Source of the DNA: Methylothermaceae bacteria B42
GTDB taxonomy: Bacteria; Pseudomonadota; Gammaproteobacteria; Methylococcales; Methylothermaceae
Reading direction: 5' to 3'
Assembly (NCBI GenBank): GCA_001566965.1
Contig: LSNW01000014.1
Coordinates: 124,001 to 188,000, forward strand
Length of the DNA: 64,000 nt
Part shown: in pieces, positions 27,995 through 36,845 of the stretch
Position numbering within the stretch: the stretch's first letter is position 1
How the letters are laid out: each line of letters begins with the position of its first letter
Notes under the pieces: model-generated
Databases searched by the model: none
What the model saw: the letters and a program-made list of their open reading frames with translations, nothing else
Told to the model about the DNA's origin: nothing
Position numbers and translations under genes: made by a program

Positions 27995-28022
27995 GCGTAG
28001 CACCGCTTGTACGGTGCTACGC
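27995..28022. repeat. Perfect 11-bp stem hairpin after the VapC-type gene
   Basis: GCGTAGCACCG (27995-28005) and CGGTGCTACGC (28012-28022) pair perfectly around a 6-nt loop. No T-run follows on either strand, so it is not a classic intrinsic terminator; it may be a short REP-like hairpin or an mRNA 3' stabiliser for the toxin-antitoxin transcript. Confidence 0.7.
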
Positions 28023-28085
28023 CTATCGGCCTTCAACAGGCGGGCCATTATCTGGTGCGAAATCCCTCCCCACCAGATTTACTGT

Positions 28086-28134
28086 GTAGGGTGCATTCCA
28101 TGCACCACTGCTTGGTGCGCAAAGCGCACCCTGC
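28086..28134. repeat. 49-bp REP-like repeat, copy 1
   Basis: The element begins GTAGGGTGCATTCCATGCACC and ends GGTGCGCAAAGCGCACCCTGC, each half being itself palindromic, so it can form a cruciform-like fold. The same 49-bp unit occurs in reverse orientation at 46848-46896. It lies in the 167-bp gap between the toxin gene and the DUF2959 gene, which otherwise holds only the hairpin at 27995-28022. Confidence 0.85.
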
Positions 28135-28150
28135 TGGCAAAGACGGCTGA

Positions 28151-28807
28151 TCAGGCTTTTTCCTGCTGCATGGCCTGAATGAAACTGTCGGCTTCTTGGA
28201 TGGAACGCTCCATTTCCTTTATCAACGCAGCTACGTCATCTTCAATGCCTTCCAGTTCAGTTTGCAGGGAGGCAATGGCGCGAGCATTGAGATTGTGTTT
28301 CAGGAACAGCACTTGATCCCGGAATACGGTCAGGACCGGGTCGATTTTAGCTTCGGCCCGCTTCATGGCGGCGATCAGTTTCTGGTAGCGCAACTTGGTT
28401 TCCCGCAGCTGCTGGGCACTGCGTCGGCGTAGGGAAGCGCTGCTGTATTGTTCCAGTTCTTCTTCCCATTCTTCAAATAAGGCCTCGGCCACGTCCTCGA
28501 TATCGGCAATCCGCTTGCGCACCGCCTTGGCTTTTTCTTCGCTGGCCTCATAGGCAGCGTTGAGTTCTTCGTATTTGTCTTGCAGGTCGCCGCCGTGGAA
28601 TTGGGTCAAGGCGGTGAATTTTTCCAGCGCGGTCTTGAATTGTTCCTTGGCTTCGGCTTCTTCTTTCCGGGCTTTTTGGATGCGGTGAACAAGGATATCG
28701 CGCTTGTGAAAGCCGACTTTCTCCATGGCGCCATAGTACGCGGACGAGCAGGCCGTCAATATAAAGAGGATGATGAAAAAAGAAAAACAGTTACCAATTT
28801 TTTTCAT
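28151..28807 (-). CDS. DUF2959-family lipoprotein
   Basis: The 218 residues start with a lipoprotein signal peptide: MKKIGNCFSFFIILFILTAC, with LTAC as lipobox and Cys20 as the lipidated residue. SSAYYGAMEKVGFHKRDILVHRI follows and is the characteristic start of DUF2959 proteins. The rest is long helices rich in Lys and Glu (KARKEEAEAKEQF, EASEEKAKAVRKRI), suggesting an antiparallel coiled coil in the periplasm. The function is unknown. The gene stands alone between the toxin-antitoxin pair and the left MITE-like element. Confidence 0.85.
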   Translation of the reverse strand: MKKIGNCFSFFIILFILTACSSAYYGAMEKVGFHKRDILVHRIQKARKEEAEAKEQFKTALEKFTALTQFHGGDLQDKYEELNAAYEASEEKAKAVRKRIADIEDVAEALFEEWEEELEQYSSASLRRRSAQQLRETKLRYQKLIAAMKRAEAKIDPVLTVFRDQVLFLKHNLNARAIASLQTELEGIEDDVAALIKEMERSIQEADSFIQAMQQEKA

Positions 28808-28838
28808 GGATGTATCACTCGATGGAAAAAAGTTGAAT

Positions 28839-29074
28839 ACTGATGTTACGCACTTGCTTGCCCGGAATGCCCTCTCCCCCGGCCCCTCTCCCTGTGGGAG
28901 AGGGGAGCAACGCTTGATTTCCCGCCGCTTCTGTCATTGGGCGGAGAACAACCCGCATCCCCTTCCCCGCCGGCACGGCAGGCTCAGATAATCCACCCTT
29001 GTCCCTCCCCCGCTTGCGGGGGAGGGCCGGGGAGGGGGGAGGATAATACGGAATGATCGTGCGTAACATCAGTT
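28839..29074 (-). mobile_element. MITE-like element, left copy (236 bp)
   Basis: The ends are inverted copies of ACTGATGTTACGCAC (28839-28853 and 29060-29074). Inside are two G/C hairpins (CCCTCTCC-CTGTG-GGAGAGGG type and CCCTCCCCCGCTTGCGGGGG type) and a conserved middle with GGGCGGAGAACAACCC. No coding sequence is present, so it would have to be moved in trans. A second copy lies in the opposite orientation at 38865-39081. Together the two bracket the MSHA-like operon. Strand is assigned relative to the other copy and is arbitrary. Confidence 0.88.
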
Positions 29075-29162
29075 ACAAATATATAAAACCCCGGCTATCC
29101 AACCAATGCTGACTTGTATTGTCAAGTTCTTTTGCTAGGTTTCTAGCAGGAGGACTTTAATT

Positions 29163-30737
29163 GTGAACAAGTTGGCATTTTTTTGGCTTCTGGGTTTGTT
29201 TCTGGGCCTGCAGGGGTGCGCGCCGCCGCCTCTGGCGACCTCGAAGGGCCATTTGCATCCCGCGCCCGAAGTGGCTGGCGCCGCGCCGCCGCCTGTGCTT
29301 AATCTTCCGCCTTTGCCTAAGCCCCAGGCACAAAAGTCAAAGCAGCGCTTTTCCGCGGTCGTGACCGGTGTGCCGGTCAAGCAATTATTATTTGCCCTGG
29401 CCCGGGACGCCAAAATCAATATAGATATTGCCCCCGGAGTAAAGGGCAAGGTGACCCTCAACGCCATCGACCAGACCTTGCCCCAGATTCTCGAAAGATT
29501 GGCCCGCCAAGCCGACTTCCGCTACCGCTTTGAAGACAATCTTTTGATTGTGGAACCCGACGCGCCTTATTTTGAGCACTATGCAATCCCTTATGTCAAT
29601 ATTCAACGCGACAGCGAGAGCAAAGTGGGGGTCTCCAACCAGATTTCCGCCGGGGTCACGGGGCAGCAATCCCAAGGCAATAGTGAAGATAATGAATCCT
29701 CCACCAAAATCACCAGTTTGTCTCGCAATCATTTCTGGGAGCGGTTGGTGAAGGATTTGCAGTCCATCATTCCTAGTACAGCAGCGGGTGATCAAGCGCC
29801 AACTCATATTCTCGCCCATCCGGAAAGCGGTGTCCTCAGCATCAAAACCACCGCCAAAGGACATGACCGGGTGCGGGCGTATCTGGATCAAGTGTTGGAG
29901 CGTTCCCGCCGCCAGGTATTGATCGAGGCGACGGTGGTGGAAGTGGTGCTGAACGACCGCTACCAGGCAGGCATCGATTGGGCCGCCATCAAGCGAGATT
30001 TGGTGAATAAAGGTGATTTAGGCACGGTTTCCCAGGATTTTCTGGGGACGACGCTGGCGGGCCCACCGGTGCTGACCTTGACCTACACCGGCAAAAATAT
30101 CGCCGCTCAAGTGAAAATGCTCAACCGCTTTGGCAATACCAAGGTGATTTCCAGCCCCCGCTTGATGGTGGTCAACAATCAGACAGCGATTTTGCGGGTG
30201 GTGGAAAACAAAGTCTATTTCACCACCACGGTGGATGTGAACCAAACCCAGGGGGTAAGCGTCACCACCACGGAAACCATTCCCCATACGGTTCCCGTGG
30301 GCTTTGTCATGAGTGTGACGCCCAACATCGATGACAATGACATGGTATTGATTCATGTGCGCCCGACCATTTCCCGGATTACCGGCTTCGTGTTCGATCC
30401 CAATCCCTTGCTGGCCCAGGCCGGGACCGAAAGCCGGGTGCCCGAGATCGAAGTCCAGGAAATGGAATCGCTGCTCAAAATTCACGATGGCAACATCGGC
30501 ATCATTGGTGGGTTGATGCAAGACAACGTCAAGGAATCCACCGATGGCGTGCCAGTGTTGGCGAGACTGCCGGGCGTGGGAGACTTGTTCAGCGTCAAGA
30601 CCAACGATTACGAAAAGTCCGAGCTGGTGGTCTTTATCCGCCCCACGGTCATCAAGAACGCCAGTCTGGGCGGAGATTTGAATGAATACGAGCCGTTTCT
30701 GTCCCACCCGCAAACTCCCTCGATGCAGACCCAATGA
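29163..30737 (+). CDS. mshL: MSHA-type secretin MshL
   Basis: This is an outer-membrane secretin that forms the exit channel of the MSHA-like pilus. The product is 524 residues from a GTG start with an AGGAGG ribosome site. A lipoprotein signal ends at LGLQGC (Cys19). An STN-like domain (about 60-115: VKQLLFALARDAKINIDIAPGVKGKV) and an N1-type region (about 190-275) are followed by the secretin core (about 320-505), with NRFGNTKVISSPRLMVVNNQTA, VGFVMSVTPNIDDNDMV and GVPVLARLPGVGDLFSVK. It starts a tightly packed operon, the next gene overlapping it by 4 bp. The promoter must lie between the MITE-like element and this gene. Confidence 0.93.
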   Translation: MNKLAFFWLLGLFLGLQGCAPPPLATSKGHLHPAPEVAGAAPPPVLNLPPLPKPQAQKSKQRFSAVVTGVPVKQLLFALARDAKINIDIAPGVKGKVTLNAIDQTLPQILERLARQADFRYRFEDNLLIVEPDAPYFEHYAIPYVNIQRDSESKVGVSNQISAGVTGQQSQGNSEDNESSTKITSLSRNHFWERLVKDLQSIIPSTAAGDQAPTHILAHPESGVLSIKTTAKGHDRVRAYLDQVLERSRRQVLIEATVVEVVLNDRYQAGIDWAAIKRDLVNKGDLGTVSQDFLGTTLAGPPVLTLTYTGKNIAAQVKMLNRFGNTKVISSPRLMVVNNQTAILRVVENKVYFTTTVDVNQTQGVSVTTTETIPHTVPVGFVMSVTPNIDDNDMVLIHVRPTISRITGFVFDPNPLLAQAGTESRVPEIEVQEMESLLKIHDGNIGIIGGLMQDNVKESTDGVPVLARLPGVGDLFSVKTNDYEKSELVVFIRPTVIKNASLGGDLNEYEPFLSHPQTPSMQTQ

Positions 30738-31486
30738 AGTTGATTTTTCTATATTTTGGACTGGCGGGGTTGGTGGCCATGGGATCTGCTGCCCAGGCAA
30801 GGGAAGAATGCGCCGAAGTGCCGTCGTCGGTCGCCGAATCGGTAGCCGTTGACACCAGAGACTTGATTCGCCCCGGTACTTTCAAGATTCAAAAAGTCAC
30901 CCAGCCTGATTGGTTTGGTTGTTGGCTGAACCGCGCCTGGCGAGCCTATCAGGCTGGTGAACTGGGATTGGCGCACCGTTATTATCTCAGCGCTCACCGT
31001 TTGGCGCCCAAGGACCTGGATGCGCTATTGGGCTTGGCCGCGGTGGCGGCGCGGGAAAGGCGCATAGAAGAAGCGCAAAGCTGGTACCGGCGGGCATTGA
31101 TATTCGACCCGCGTAATCCCCATGCCTTGGCGGGTTTGGCTTTACTCACCGGGCAGGCCAGTTCCACTGCTACGGAGGCTGTGTTGCAGCAGCAACTGAA
31201 AAAGGACTCCAAAAACGCCGGGCTGCATTTCGCCTTGGGCAATCTATATGCCCGGCAAAATCGTTGGCCTCAGGCCCAAAAGGCCTATTTCAGCGCCTTG
31301 TCGAAAGACCAGACCAACCCGGATTATGCCTATAACCTGGCGGTAAGTCTGGATCAAATGGGCAAGTTCAATCTGGCCCGGCGTTACTATCAAAAAGCCA
31401 TGCAGGAAGCGCAACTGCGCCCCTTTGCTTTTTCCTTGGGTGAGGTCAAAGAGCGGCTGCAAGCCATGGAGGGGATTGATGGCTAA
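30734..31486 (+). CDS. TPR protein in the MshN position
   Basis: The 250 residues have a signal peptide (1-22, ending GSAAQA), then a Cys-containing linker and at least four tetratricopeptide repeats (about 75-235) with W/A/Y/P spacing: AWRAYQAGELGLAHRYYLSA, GLAAVAARERRIEEAQSWYRRAL, FALGNLYARQNRWPQAQKAYFSAL, YNLAVSLDQMGKFNLARRYYQKAM. It sits between secretin and ATPase, where MshN lies in Vibrio, but is shorter and is probably secreted rather than anchored. It probably acts as a periplasmic pilotin or assembly scaffold. It overlaps mshL by 4 bp and mshE by 8 bp. Confidence 0.82.
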   Translation: MKLIFLYFGLAGLVAMGSAAQAREECAEVPSSVAESVAVDTRDLIRPGTFKIQKVTQPDWFGCWLNRAWRAYQAGELGLAHRYYLSAHRLAPKDLDALLGLAAVAARERRIEEAQSWYRRALIFDPRNPHALAGLALLTGQASSTATEAVLQQQLKKDSKNAGLHFALGNLYARQNRWPQAQKAYFSALSKDQTNPDYAYNLAVSLDQMGKFNLARRYYQKAMQEAQLRPFAFSLGEVKERLQAMEGIDG

Positions 31487-33176
31487 ACCGAAACGCCTCG
31501 GTGAGCTGTTGGTAGATGAGGGCATCATCACTCCGGACCAGCTTGAAATCGCCCTGCTGGAGCAAAAGACCGACCAAAACCGGGATCCTTTGGGAAAAGT
31601 ATTGGTGCGGCTTGGTTTTGTCAGCGAAGAAATCATCCGCGACCAGCTCAGCCGTTCCCTGGGCCAGGAAAGCATCGATCTGGCGCATTGGGTGCCTGAC
31701 CCTCACGCACTGGCCTTGATCGATCAGGAAACCGCCCGGCGCTTGAAAGTAGTGCCCGTCACCTACAGTGAAGAACATCGGAAATTGGTCGTGGCCATGA
31801 GCGATGTGTTTGACATCGTTACCCTCGACCACCTGGCGGCGCAACTGGGGGGAGAGATTGAAATCGAGCCGGTGCTGGCGGGCGACTCGGAACTGGAACA
31901 AGCCATCGACCGCTTCTATGGTTTCGAGCTTTCCATCGATGGCATTTTGCGGGAGCTGGAAACCGGCGAGCGCGATGCGGAATTGACTCTGGACAGTGAG
32001 CAATACAGCCATCCCATTGTCCGTTTGGTCAACGCCTTGCTGGCCGATGCAGTGAAAAGAGGCGCTTCGGATATTCATTTTGAACCGGAGGAAGGGTTTC
32101 TGCGCATCCGTCACCGTATCGACGGGGTGTTGCAGCAAGTGAGAAGCCTCCACAAACGCTATTGGTCCGCCCTCTTGGTGCGGTTGAAAGTGATGGCGGA
32201 AATGAATATCGCCGAAACCCGCGCGCCCCAGGATGGCCATATCCAGCTCAATATCGCCGGACGGGAGATCGATTTCCGGGTGGCCACCCATCCCACCCTG
32301 CATGGCGAAAACCTGGTGCTCAGGATTCTGGACAAGCGCAAGGGGATCGTTCGTTTGGAACAGTTGGCGTTGGCCGATGATACCTTGAGCCACCTTCAAC
32401 GCATCATGACCCGTCCCGAAGGCATCATTCTGGTGACCGGCCCCACCGGCAGCGGCAAGACCACCACCCTCTATTCCATGTTGGATCATATCAATAACGA
32501 AACGGTCAACATCATGACCCTGGAAGACCCGGTGGAATATCCCATGCCCCTGGTTCGGCAAAGCTCGCTCAATATTTCGGCGAGGCTGGATTTCGCCGGG
32601 GGTATCCGTTCCTTGATGCGCCAGGACCCGGATATCATTTTGGTGGGGGAGATCCGGGATGCGGAAACCGCCACCATGGCTTTCCGCGCCGCCATTACCG
32701 GCCATCAAGTGCTTTCCACCCTCCATACCAATTCCGCGGTGGGGGCGTTGACCCGGTTGCGGGATATCGGCGTGCCCGCGCCGATGCTGGCGGGCAATCT
32801 CATCGGTATTATCGCCCAACGGTTGGTGCGTCAATTATGCGCCCATTGCAAGGAACCCTATATCCCCTCGGGGGAGGAACGGCTCCTGTTGGGTTGGAAT
32901 GGCGCCGAGGAGCAGGTTATCTTTCGCCCTGGCCGCTGCGAGCAATGCAATTACCGGGGATTCAAGGGGCGTACCCTGATTATGGAAGTGATTCCCCTGG
33001 ATAACGAACTGGACGCCCTGATCGCCGCCGAGGCCCCGGCCCTGGAAATTGAACGCATGGCCCGCGCCAAGGGTTACCGGTCCCTGGCGGAAGACGGACT
33101 GCGCAAGGTCAAGGAAGGGGTGACCGCCTGGACGGAAGTGCAACGGGTGACCAATCTGGGTCTCGAGGCGGTTTGA
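31479..33176 (+). CDS. mshE: Pilus extension ATPase MshE (GspE/PilB family)
   Basis: The true start is the ATG at 31479 (565 residues), overlapping the TPR gene by 8 bp; an upstream TTG would add 18 unconserved residues. The N-terminal MshEN region (about 5-150: KRLGELLVDEGIITPDQLEIAL and IDLAHWVPDPHAL) binds cyclic di-GMP in Vibrio MshE, so this activity is plausible here. The ATPase has Walker A GPTGSGKTT near 320-328, the Asp box and Walker B DIILVGEIRD near 385-394, and the His box TGHQVLSTLHTNS. Two Cys pairs (CAHC near 454-457 and CEQC near 487-490) form the usual zinc site. It powers pilus assembly at the inner membrane. Confidence 0.93.
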   Translation: MAKPKRLGELLVDEGIITPDQLEIALLEQKTDQNRDPLGKVLVRLGFVSEEIIRDQLSRSLGQESIDLAHWVPDPHALALIDQETARRLKVVPVTYSEEHRKLVVAMSDVFDIVTLDHLAAQLGGEIEIEPVLAGDSELEQAIDRFYGFELSIDGILRELETGERDAELTLDSEQYSHPIVRLVNALLADAVKRGASDIHFEPEEGFLRIRHRIDGVLQQVRSLHKRYWSALLVRLKVMAEMNIAETRAPQDGHIQLNIAGREIDFRVATHPTLHGENLVLRILDKRKGIVRLEQLALADDTLSHLQRIMTRPEGIILVTGPTGSGKTTTLYSMLDHINNETVNIMTLEDPVEYPMPLVRQSSLNISARLDFAGGIRSLMRQDPDIILVGEIRDAETATMAFRAAITGHQVLSTLHTNSAVGALTRLRDIGVPAPMLAGNLIGIIAQRLVRQLCAHCKEPYIPSGEERLLLGWNGAEEQVIFRPGRCEQCNYRGFKGRTLIMEVIPLDNELDALIAAEAPALEIERMARAKGYRSLAEDGLRKVKEGVTAWTEVQRVTNLGLEAV

Positions 33177-34381
33177 TGGCCCGGTTCCGCTACGTCGCCA
33201 TTGACGATCAAGGCCAGCGTCTGGTGGGCATGGCCGAGGCCGATAATCTGGACATGCTGGAAAGCCGCCTGCAGGGTCGCAGTCTGACCATGATCCGGGC
33301 CAAGCCCATCCATAAGCGCCGGCGGCTGAATCTGCGCCGGGCAATCTCCCGCCGGGAGTTGATCAATTTTTGTTTTCAGATGGAACAAATGATCAACGCC
33401 GGCGTGGGTTTGCTGGAAGGACTCAGGGATTATGCCGACGCCCAGGACCCTTGTCATTTCCGTGACGTGGTGTCCGGCATCGCCGACAAAATCGAGAGCG
33501 GCCAGACGTTTTCCGGGGCTTTGCGCGATTTTCCGGAAGTCTTTTCTCCCCTGTATGTCAGCCTGGTGGAGGCGGGCGAGCGCAGCGGTGAATTGGGGCA
33601 GGTACTGGCCCATTTGACCGAATCCTTGAAATGGCAGGATGAATTGATTACCCAGACTAAAAAAGCCCTGCGCTATCCGGCGTTTGTCGCCGTGGTGGTC
33701 TTGGGGGCGGTGACCTTTCTGATGATGTATGTGGTGCCCCAAATCACTGGGTTCATTCTCTCCATGGAAGGGAAACTGCCCTGGCATACCCGCTTGCTGA
33801 TAGCCGTTTCCAAGGGTTTTGTGAACTACTGGTATCTGATTTTCGGGATACCGGTGGCGGTATTTGTGTTCGGCCGTTTGCTTATTCAACACAACACCCA
33901 GGCGCGCTACTGGTTCGATGGTTTCAAGTTGCGCCTTTGGGTGATTGGCCCGGTACTGGAAAAGATCATGCTGGCCCGTTTCGCCCATTATTTCGCCCTG
34001 TTGTATAACGCCGGGATGCCGGTATTGGACTGCATCGCCATGTGCGAAGGGGTGGTGGGCAATGCTTATGTCAAAAAAGCCCTGGCCAAGGCGCGGGAAG
34101 ACGTCTCCTATGGCGAAGCCATCAGCCAGGCGTTGGAGGACACCGGGCTGTTTCCCAGCCTGGTGCTGCGGTTGATCAAGGTGGGTGAACGCACCGGCGA
34201 TTTGGGGCAGGCCCTCGACAACGTCAATTACTTTTACCGCCGCGATGTGGACGAAGCAGTGGCCAAAATGCAGGAAATGATCGAGCCGGCGCTCAATATC
34301 CTCATTGGCCTGATTATTGGCTGGGTAATGCTATCCGTACTGGGGCCGGTTTACGACATGATTGGCAAGATGAAATTCTGA
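33176..34381 (+). CDS. mshG: Platform protein MshG (GspF/PilC family)
   Basis: The 401-residue inner-membrane platform starts at the ATG that shares TGATG with the mshE stop. Two GspF domains are visible: residues 55-180 (RRELINFCFQMEQMINAGVGLLEGL, then SLVEAGERSGELGQVLAHL) and 260-385 (LARFAHYFALLYNAGMPVLDCI, then LRLIKVGERTGDLGQALDNV). Three transmembrane segments fall near 165-190, 212-232 and 370-392. It couples the MshE ATPase to the pilin. Its stop codon overlaps the next start by 1 bp (TGATG). Confidence 0.92.
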   Translation: MARFRYVAIDDQGQRLVGMAEADNLDMLESRLQGRSLTMIRAKPIHKRRRLNLRRAISRRELINFCFQMEQMINAGVGLLEGLRDYADAQDPCHFRDVVSGIADKIESGQTFSGALRDFPEVFSPLYVSLVEAGERSGELGQVLAHLTESLKWQDELITQTKKALRYPAFVAVVVLGAVTFLMMYVVPQITGFILSMEGKLPWHTRLLIAVSKGFVNYWYLIFGIPVAVFVFGRLLIQHNTQARYWFDGFKLRLWVIGPVLEKIMLARFAHYFALLYNAGMPVLDCIAMCEGVVGNAYVKKALAKAREDVSYGEAISQALEDTGLFPSLVLRLIKVGERTGDLGQALDNVNYFYRRDVDEAVAKMQEMIEPALNILIGLIIGWVMLSVLGPVYDMIGKMKF

Positions 34382-35895
34382 TGCGCACAGTACTGTATCT
34401 GGGTAATCGATTCCAGGCCTTGTACGAAACGCGGCACAAGCCGCGGCGGGTTTGGCAGCATCAAGGTCCGCTCGCTGAGATGGATGTGTCGCAAATCAAA
34501 GCCAGGCATGTTCTGATCACCGCCGATCTCATTGAGGAAGAATTCCGCCTCGAACATATTCCCCATCTGATGGGACCGGACCACAGGGCCTTGGTGGCGA
34601 GAAAGCGCCGGCAAATCTTTCAGGACGAACCCTTTGTTAACGTCACTCCATTGGGCAGGGAATCGCAGGGCCGCCGGGATGATTTGCTGCTGTTTTCCGC
34701 CATCCGGGACAGCGGCGCTTTCAACCGGTGCCTCAAAAAATTGGCCGAACAGGAAATCGATGTCCAGGGAATCTGGTCGCTGCCCAGATTGAGCCAGGGC
34801 TGGTTCAAAGCGTTTCCGAAATTTCCCGAGGGGCTGTGGGTCTGGGTGTATACCACAGGTGACCGGGTGGCTTTGCGACAAAGTTATTGCCGGGATGGCA
34901 AGTTATTGTTCAGCCGCATGAGCATGGTGACGGAAACGGATCTGACCCGGGAAGCAGCGGAAGAAATGGACCGCACTTACCGTTATTTGGTTCGTTTGTT
35001 GCGGATTGCCACCGACCAGGATTTAAAGGTCAATGTGGTTTGCACCTCGGAATTCGTACCGGTCTTTCAGGAACTGGCCGGAGAGATTCCCCGCTTTGAT
35101 CTTCGACCCATGGATTTATCGGAATATGCCTCAAAGCTTGGGTGGCGGGCCGATCCCAAGCGGGTTTCCGTGCCGGATTTGGCGGCTGCCAATTTGGGAC
35201 GCCGGTGGCTGTTGGTTTCCCATTATCAAAATCATTGGCAACGAAGGTTTCAACGTCAGCGCCGTCTTCGCCTGGCGCTCTACGCCACGACCGGTGCGAT
35301 GCTGTTGGCCAGCGGGAGCTATGGCGGTTATGCCTGGCTGGAGGGGCGATTGTTGAAGCAGGAAATTCAGCGTCTGCAAAGGCAAAAAACAACGTTTGAA
35401 AAATTGCAGAAACAACAACCCGAGACAGCATCCATTCAAGGCTACGATCCTTGGCAAATCGAGACTGCCATGGCACTGAAACAACAGTTCGACACGCGCC
35501 GGATTGACCCGGAAAAATTGCTGGCTCCCATCAGTGAGGCTTTGGCCAAGAACCCGGAGTTGACCTTGAAATCTTTGGAATGGCAACGCCCCCAATTCCA
35601 AGAAGAGGAAATGGCGGCGGATTCCTTTGATGATAGATCCATTGAAATGACGTTGCGGTTGCGTGTTTCCGAGGTATCTCAAGGGCATTTGCAACAGGCG
35701 ATGGCTGAAATTCACCGATTTGTCGGGCAATTGGAGAAAATGCCTGGAATCGAGACAGCGATCATTATCAAAAGTCCCTTGCCTCTCAATCCTGAGAGCA
35801 TAGTTTCAGGGGAAATGGGGACGCAGGCGTCTTATCACCAAGATGCTACATTTATTGTGAAAGTGCTTTTTGGGGAAGGAAACGGTATTGATTGA
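34381..35895 (+). CDS. GspL/PilM-PilN-like assembly protein (MshI position)
   Basis: The product is 504 residues. The cytoplasmic part (about 1-295) is poorly conserved, but ALVARKRRQIFQDEPF and the LPRLSQGWFKAF stretch resemble the actin-like N-terminal half of MshI/GspL proteins. A transmembrane helix lies at about 300-322 (LRLALYATTGAMLLASGSYGGYAW). A coiled coil (LEGRLLKQEIQRLQRQKTTFEKLQ) and a periplasmic ferredoxin-like PilN/GspL-C domain follow (about 385-500). It probably links the ATPase and platform to the pilus. In Vibrio the MshI-J-K genes precede mshL; here the corresponding genes follow mshG. Confidence 0.72.
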   Translation: MRTVLYLGNRFQALYETRHKPRRVWQHQGPLAEMDVSQIKARHVLITADLIEEEFRLEHIPHLMGPDHRALVARKRRQIFQDEPFVNVTPLGRESQGRRDDLLLFSAIRDSGAFNRCLKKLAEQEIDVQGIWSLPRLSQGWFKAFPKFPEGLWVWVYTTGDRVALRQSYCRDGKLLFSRMSMVTETDLTREAAEEMDRTYRYLVRLLRIATDQDLKVNVVCTSEFVPVFQELAGEIPRFDLRPMDLSEYASKLGWRADPKRVSVPDLAAANLGRRWLLVSHYQNHWQRRFQRQRRLRLALYATTGAMLLASGSYGGYAWLEGRLLKQEIQRLQRQKTTFEKLQKQQPETASIQGYDPWQIETAMALKQQFDTRRIDPEKLLAPISEALAKNPELTLKSLEWQRPQFQEEEMAADSFDDRSIEMTLRLRVSEVSQGHLQQAMAEIHRFVGQLEKMPGIETAIIIKSPLPLNPESIVSGEMGTQASYHQDATFIVKVLFGEGNGID

Positions 35896-36457
35896 CAAAA
35901 AAAGCGGTTGGATCATGGCCGTATTATTCTTTGTGAGCTTGGTTGGATTGGGCGGGACATACCATTACTTAGAGCAACGCAGAGCCGCGGTTCAAACCCT
36001 GCAAAACGACATTGCCTCTCTACAAGCCCGGCTGGGTGAAGACGAGGAGGCGGAAGAAATTTTAGCGAAGCTGGGCGAGGCGTTTGTCGGGGGATTTGGG
36101 CAGGGATGGTGGCAACCCCAGAATCGCATCGCCTGGCTGGAAGCCGCCCGGGCAAGCGCTGAGCAGTTGGGTTTGCCCCGTATCGGTTACCGCCTGCAGC
36201 CTCAGGAAATCGACGACACCCAGGGCGATTGGAATCTTATCCGCACTGCCATTGATTTGGATATGGGTCTGGTCCACGAAGGGCAACTGTTAGCTTTTTG
36301 GCACGCCATCGATAGTAGCGGACTGGGTTTTTTTAGCCTGGAGGCGTGCCGGATTGAGCGTGGCACAGACCAGCCCGCTCCCCGGCAAGTCAATTTGACG
36401 GCAAATTGCAAAATGGATTGGTACGCCATTGTCAAGGAAGCGGCCAGTGAAGCGTAA
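35888..36457 (+). CDS. GspM/PilO-like assembly protein (MshJ position)
   Basis: I choose the TTG at 35888 (189 residues), with GGGGAAGG just upstream and an 8-bp overlap with the preceding gene; a TTG at 35870 is an alternative. One transmembrane helix (about 7-27: GWIMAVLFFVSLVGLGGTYHYL) is followed by a coiled coil (EQRRAAVQTLQNDIASLQARL) and a periplasmic domain (about 80-185) ending in a strand with a Cys pair (EACRIERG, TANCKMDWY). This TM, coiled coil and small-domain layout fits PilO, GspM or MshJ. Function is by position and architecture. Confidence 0.68.
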   Translation: MIDKKSGWIMAVLFFVSLVGLGGTYHYLEQRRAAVQTLQNDIASLQARLGEDEEAEEILAKLGEAFVGGFGQGWWQPQNRIAWLEAARASAEQLGLPRIGYRLQPQEIDDTQGDWNLIRTAIDLDMGLVHEGQLLAFWHAIDSSGLGFFSLEACRIERGTDQPAPRQVNLTANCKMDWYAIVKEAASEA

Positions 36458-36842
36458 CTTCATTGGACTGTTGACTGGTTTGCTCTGGTTGGCGGCAAGT
36501 GAGTGCCAGGCGTTGGGCAAGTTGTTTTTTTCACCCACGCAACGGGCGTTGCTGGACAGGCCGCCGGCGATGGCCAAAATGCCGAAAAAGACGGCAACCA
36601 GGCAATCAAGCCGGTCGCTTGCAACCCGGTTGGATGGGATAGTCCGGGGGTCAAGCCGAACCTGGATTTGGTTCGACGGCAAATTAAAGAAATCCGGCGC
36701 TCCGCCGTTAACTCCAATACCTGTGGATGAGAACCAAGTCACATTATATTGGCGCGGCAGGCGTTTAAAACTCAGGCCGGGTCAGAAACTGACCGCTGGT
36801 AAAAACGGCACGGTCAGGATTAAAGAGGCGTTTGGACCGTAA
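36447..36842 (+). CDS. Small periplasmic protein in the MshK position
   Basis: I use the GTG at 36447 (131 residues) because it gives a normal signal peptide (KRNFIGLLTGLLWLAASECQA) and overlaps the previous gene by 11 bp; a TTG at 36429 would put charged residues first. After cleavage the protein starts LGKLFFSPTQRALLD, a motif common in MshK-type proteins. The middle is basic and Ser-rich. The end (NQVTLYWRGRRLKLRPGQKL) resembles the GspC/PilP homology region that contacts secretins. It may connect the inner-membrane complex with the secretin. I could not place it in a named family with certainty. Confidence 0.65.
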   Translation: MKRNFIGLLTGLLWLAASECQALGKLFFSPTQRALLDRPPAMAKMPKKTATRQSSRSLATRLDGIVRGSSRTWIWFDGKLKKSGAPPLTPIPVDENQVTLYWRGRRLKLRPGQKLTAGKNGTVRIKEAFGP

Positions 36843-36845
36843 CAA

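Noticed and set aside
31446-32834. 462-residue open frame antisense to mshE
   Set aside because: The mshE frame shows complete catalytic motifs; the antisense frame is His/Gln/Gly-rich with no domain pattern.
33074-33988. 304-residue open frame antisense to mshE/mshG
   Set aside because: Both sense genes are well supported and the antisense frame crosses their junction with no start signal.
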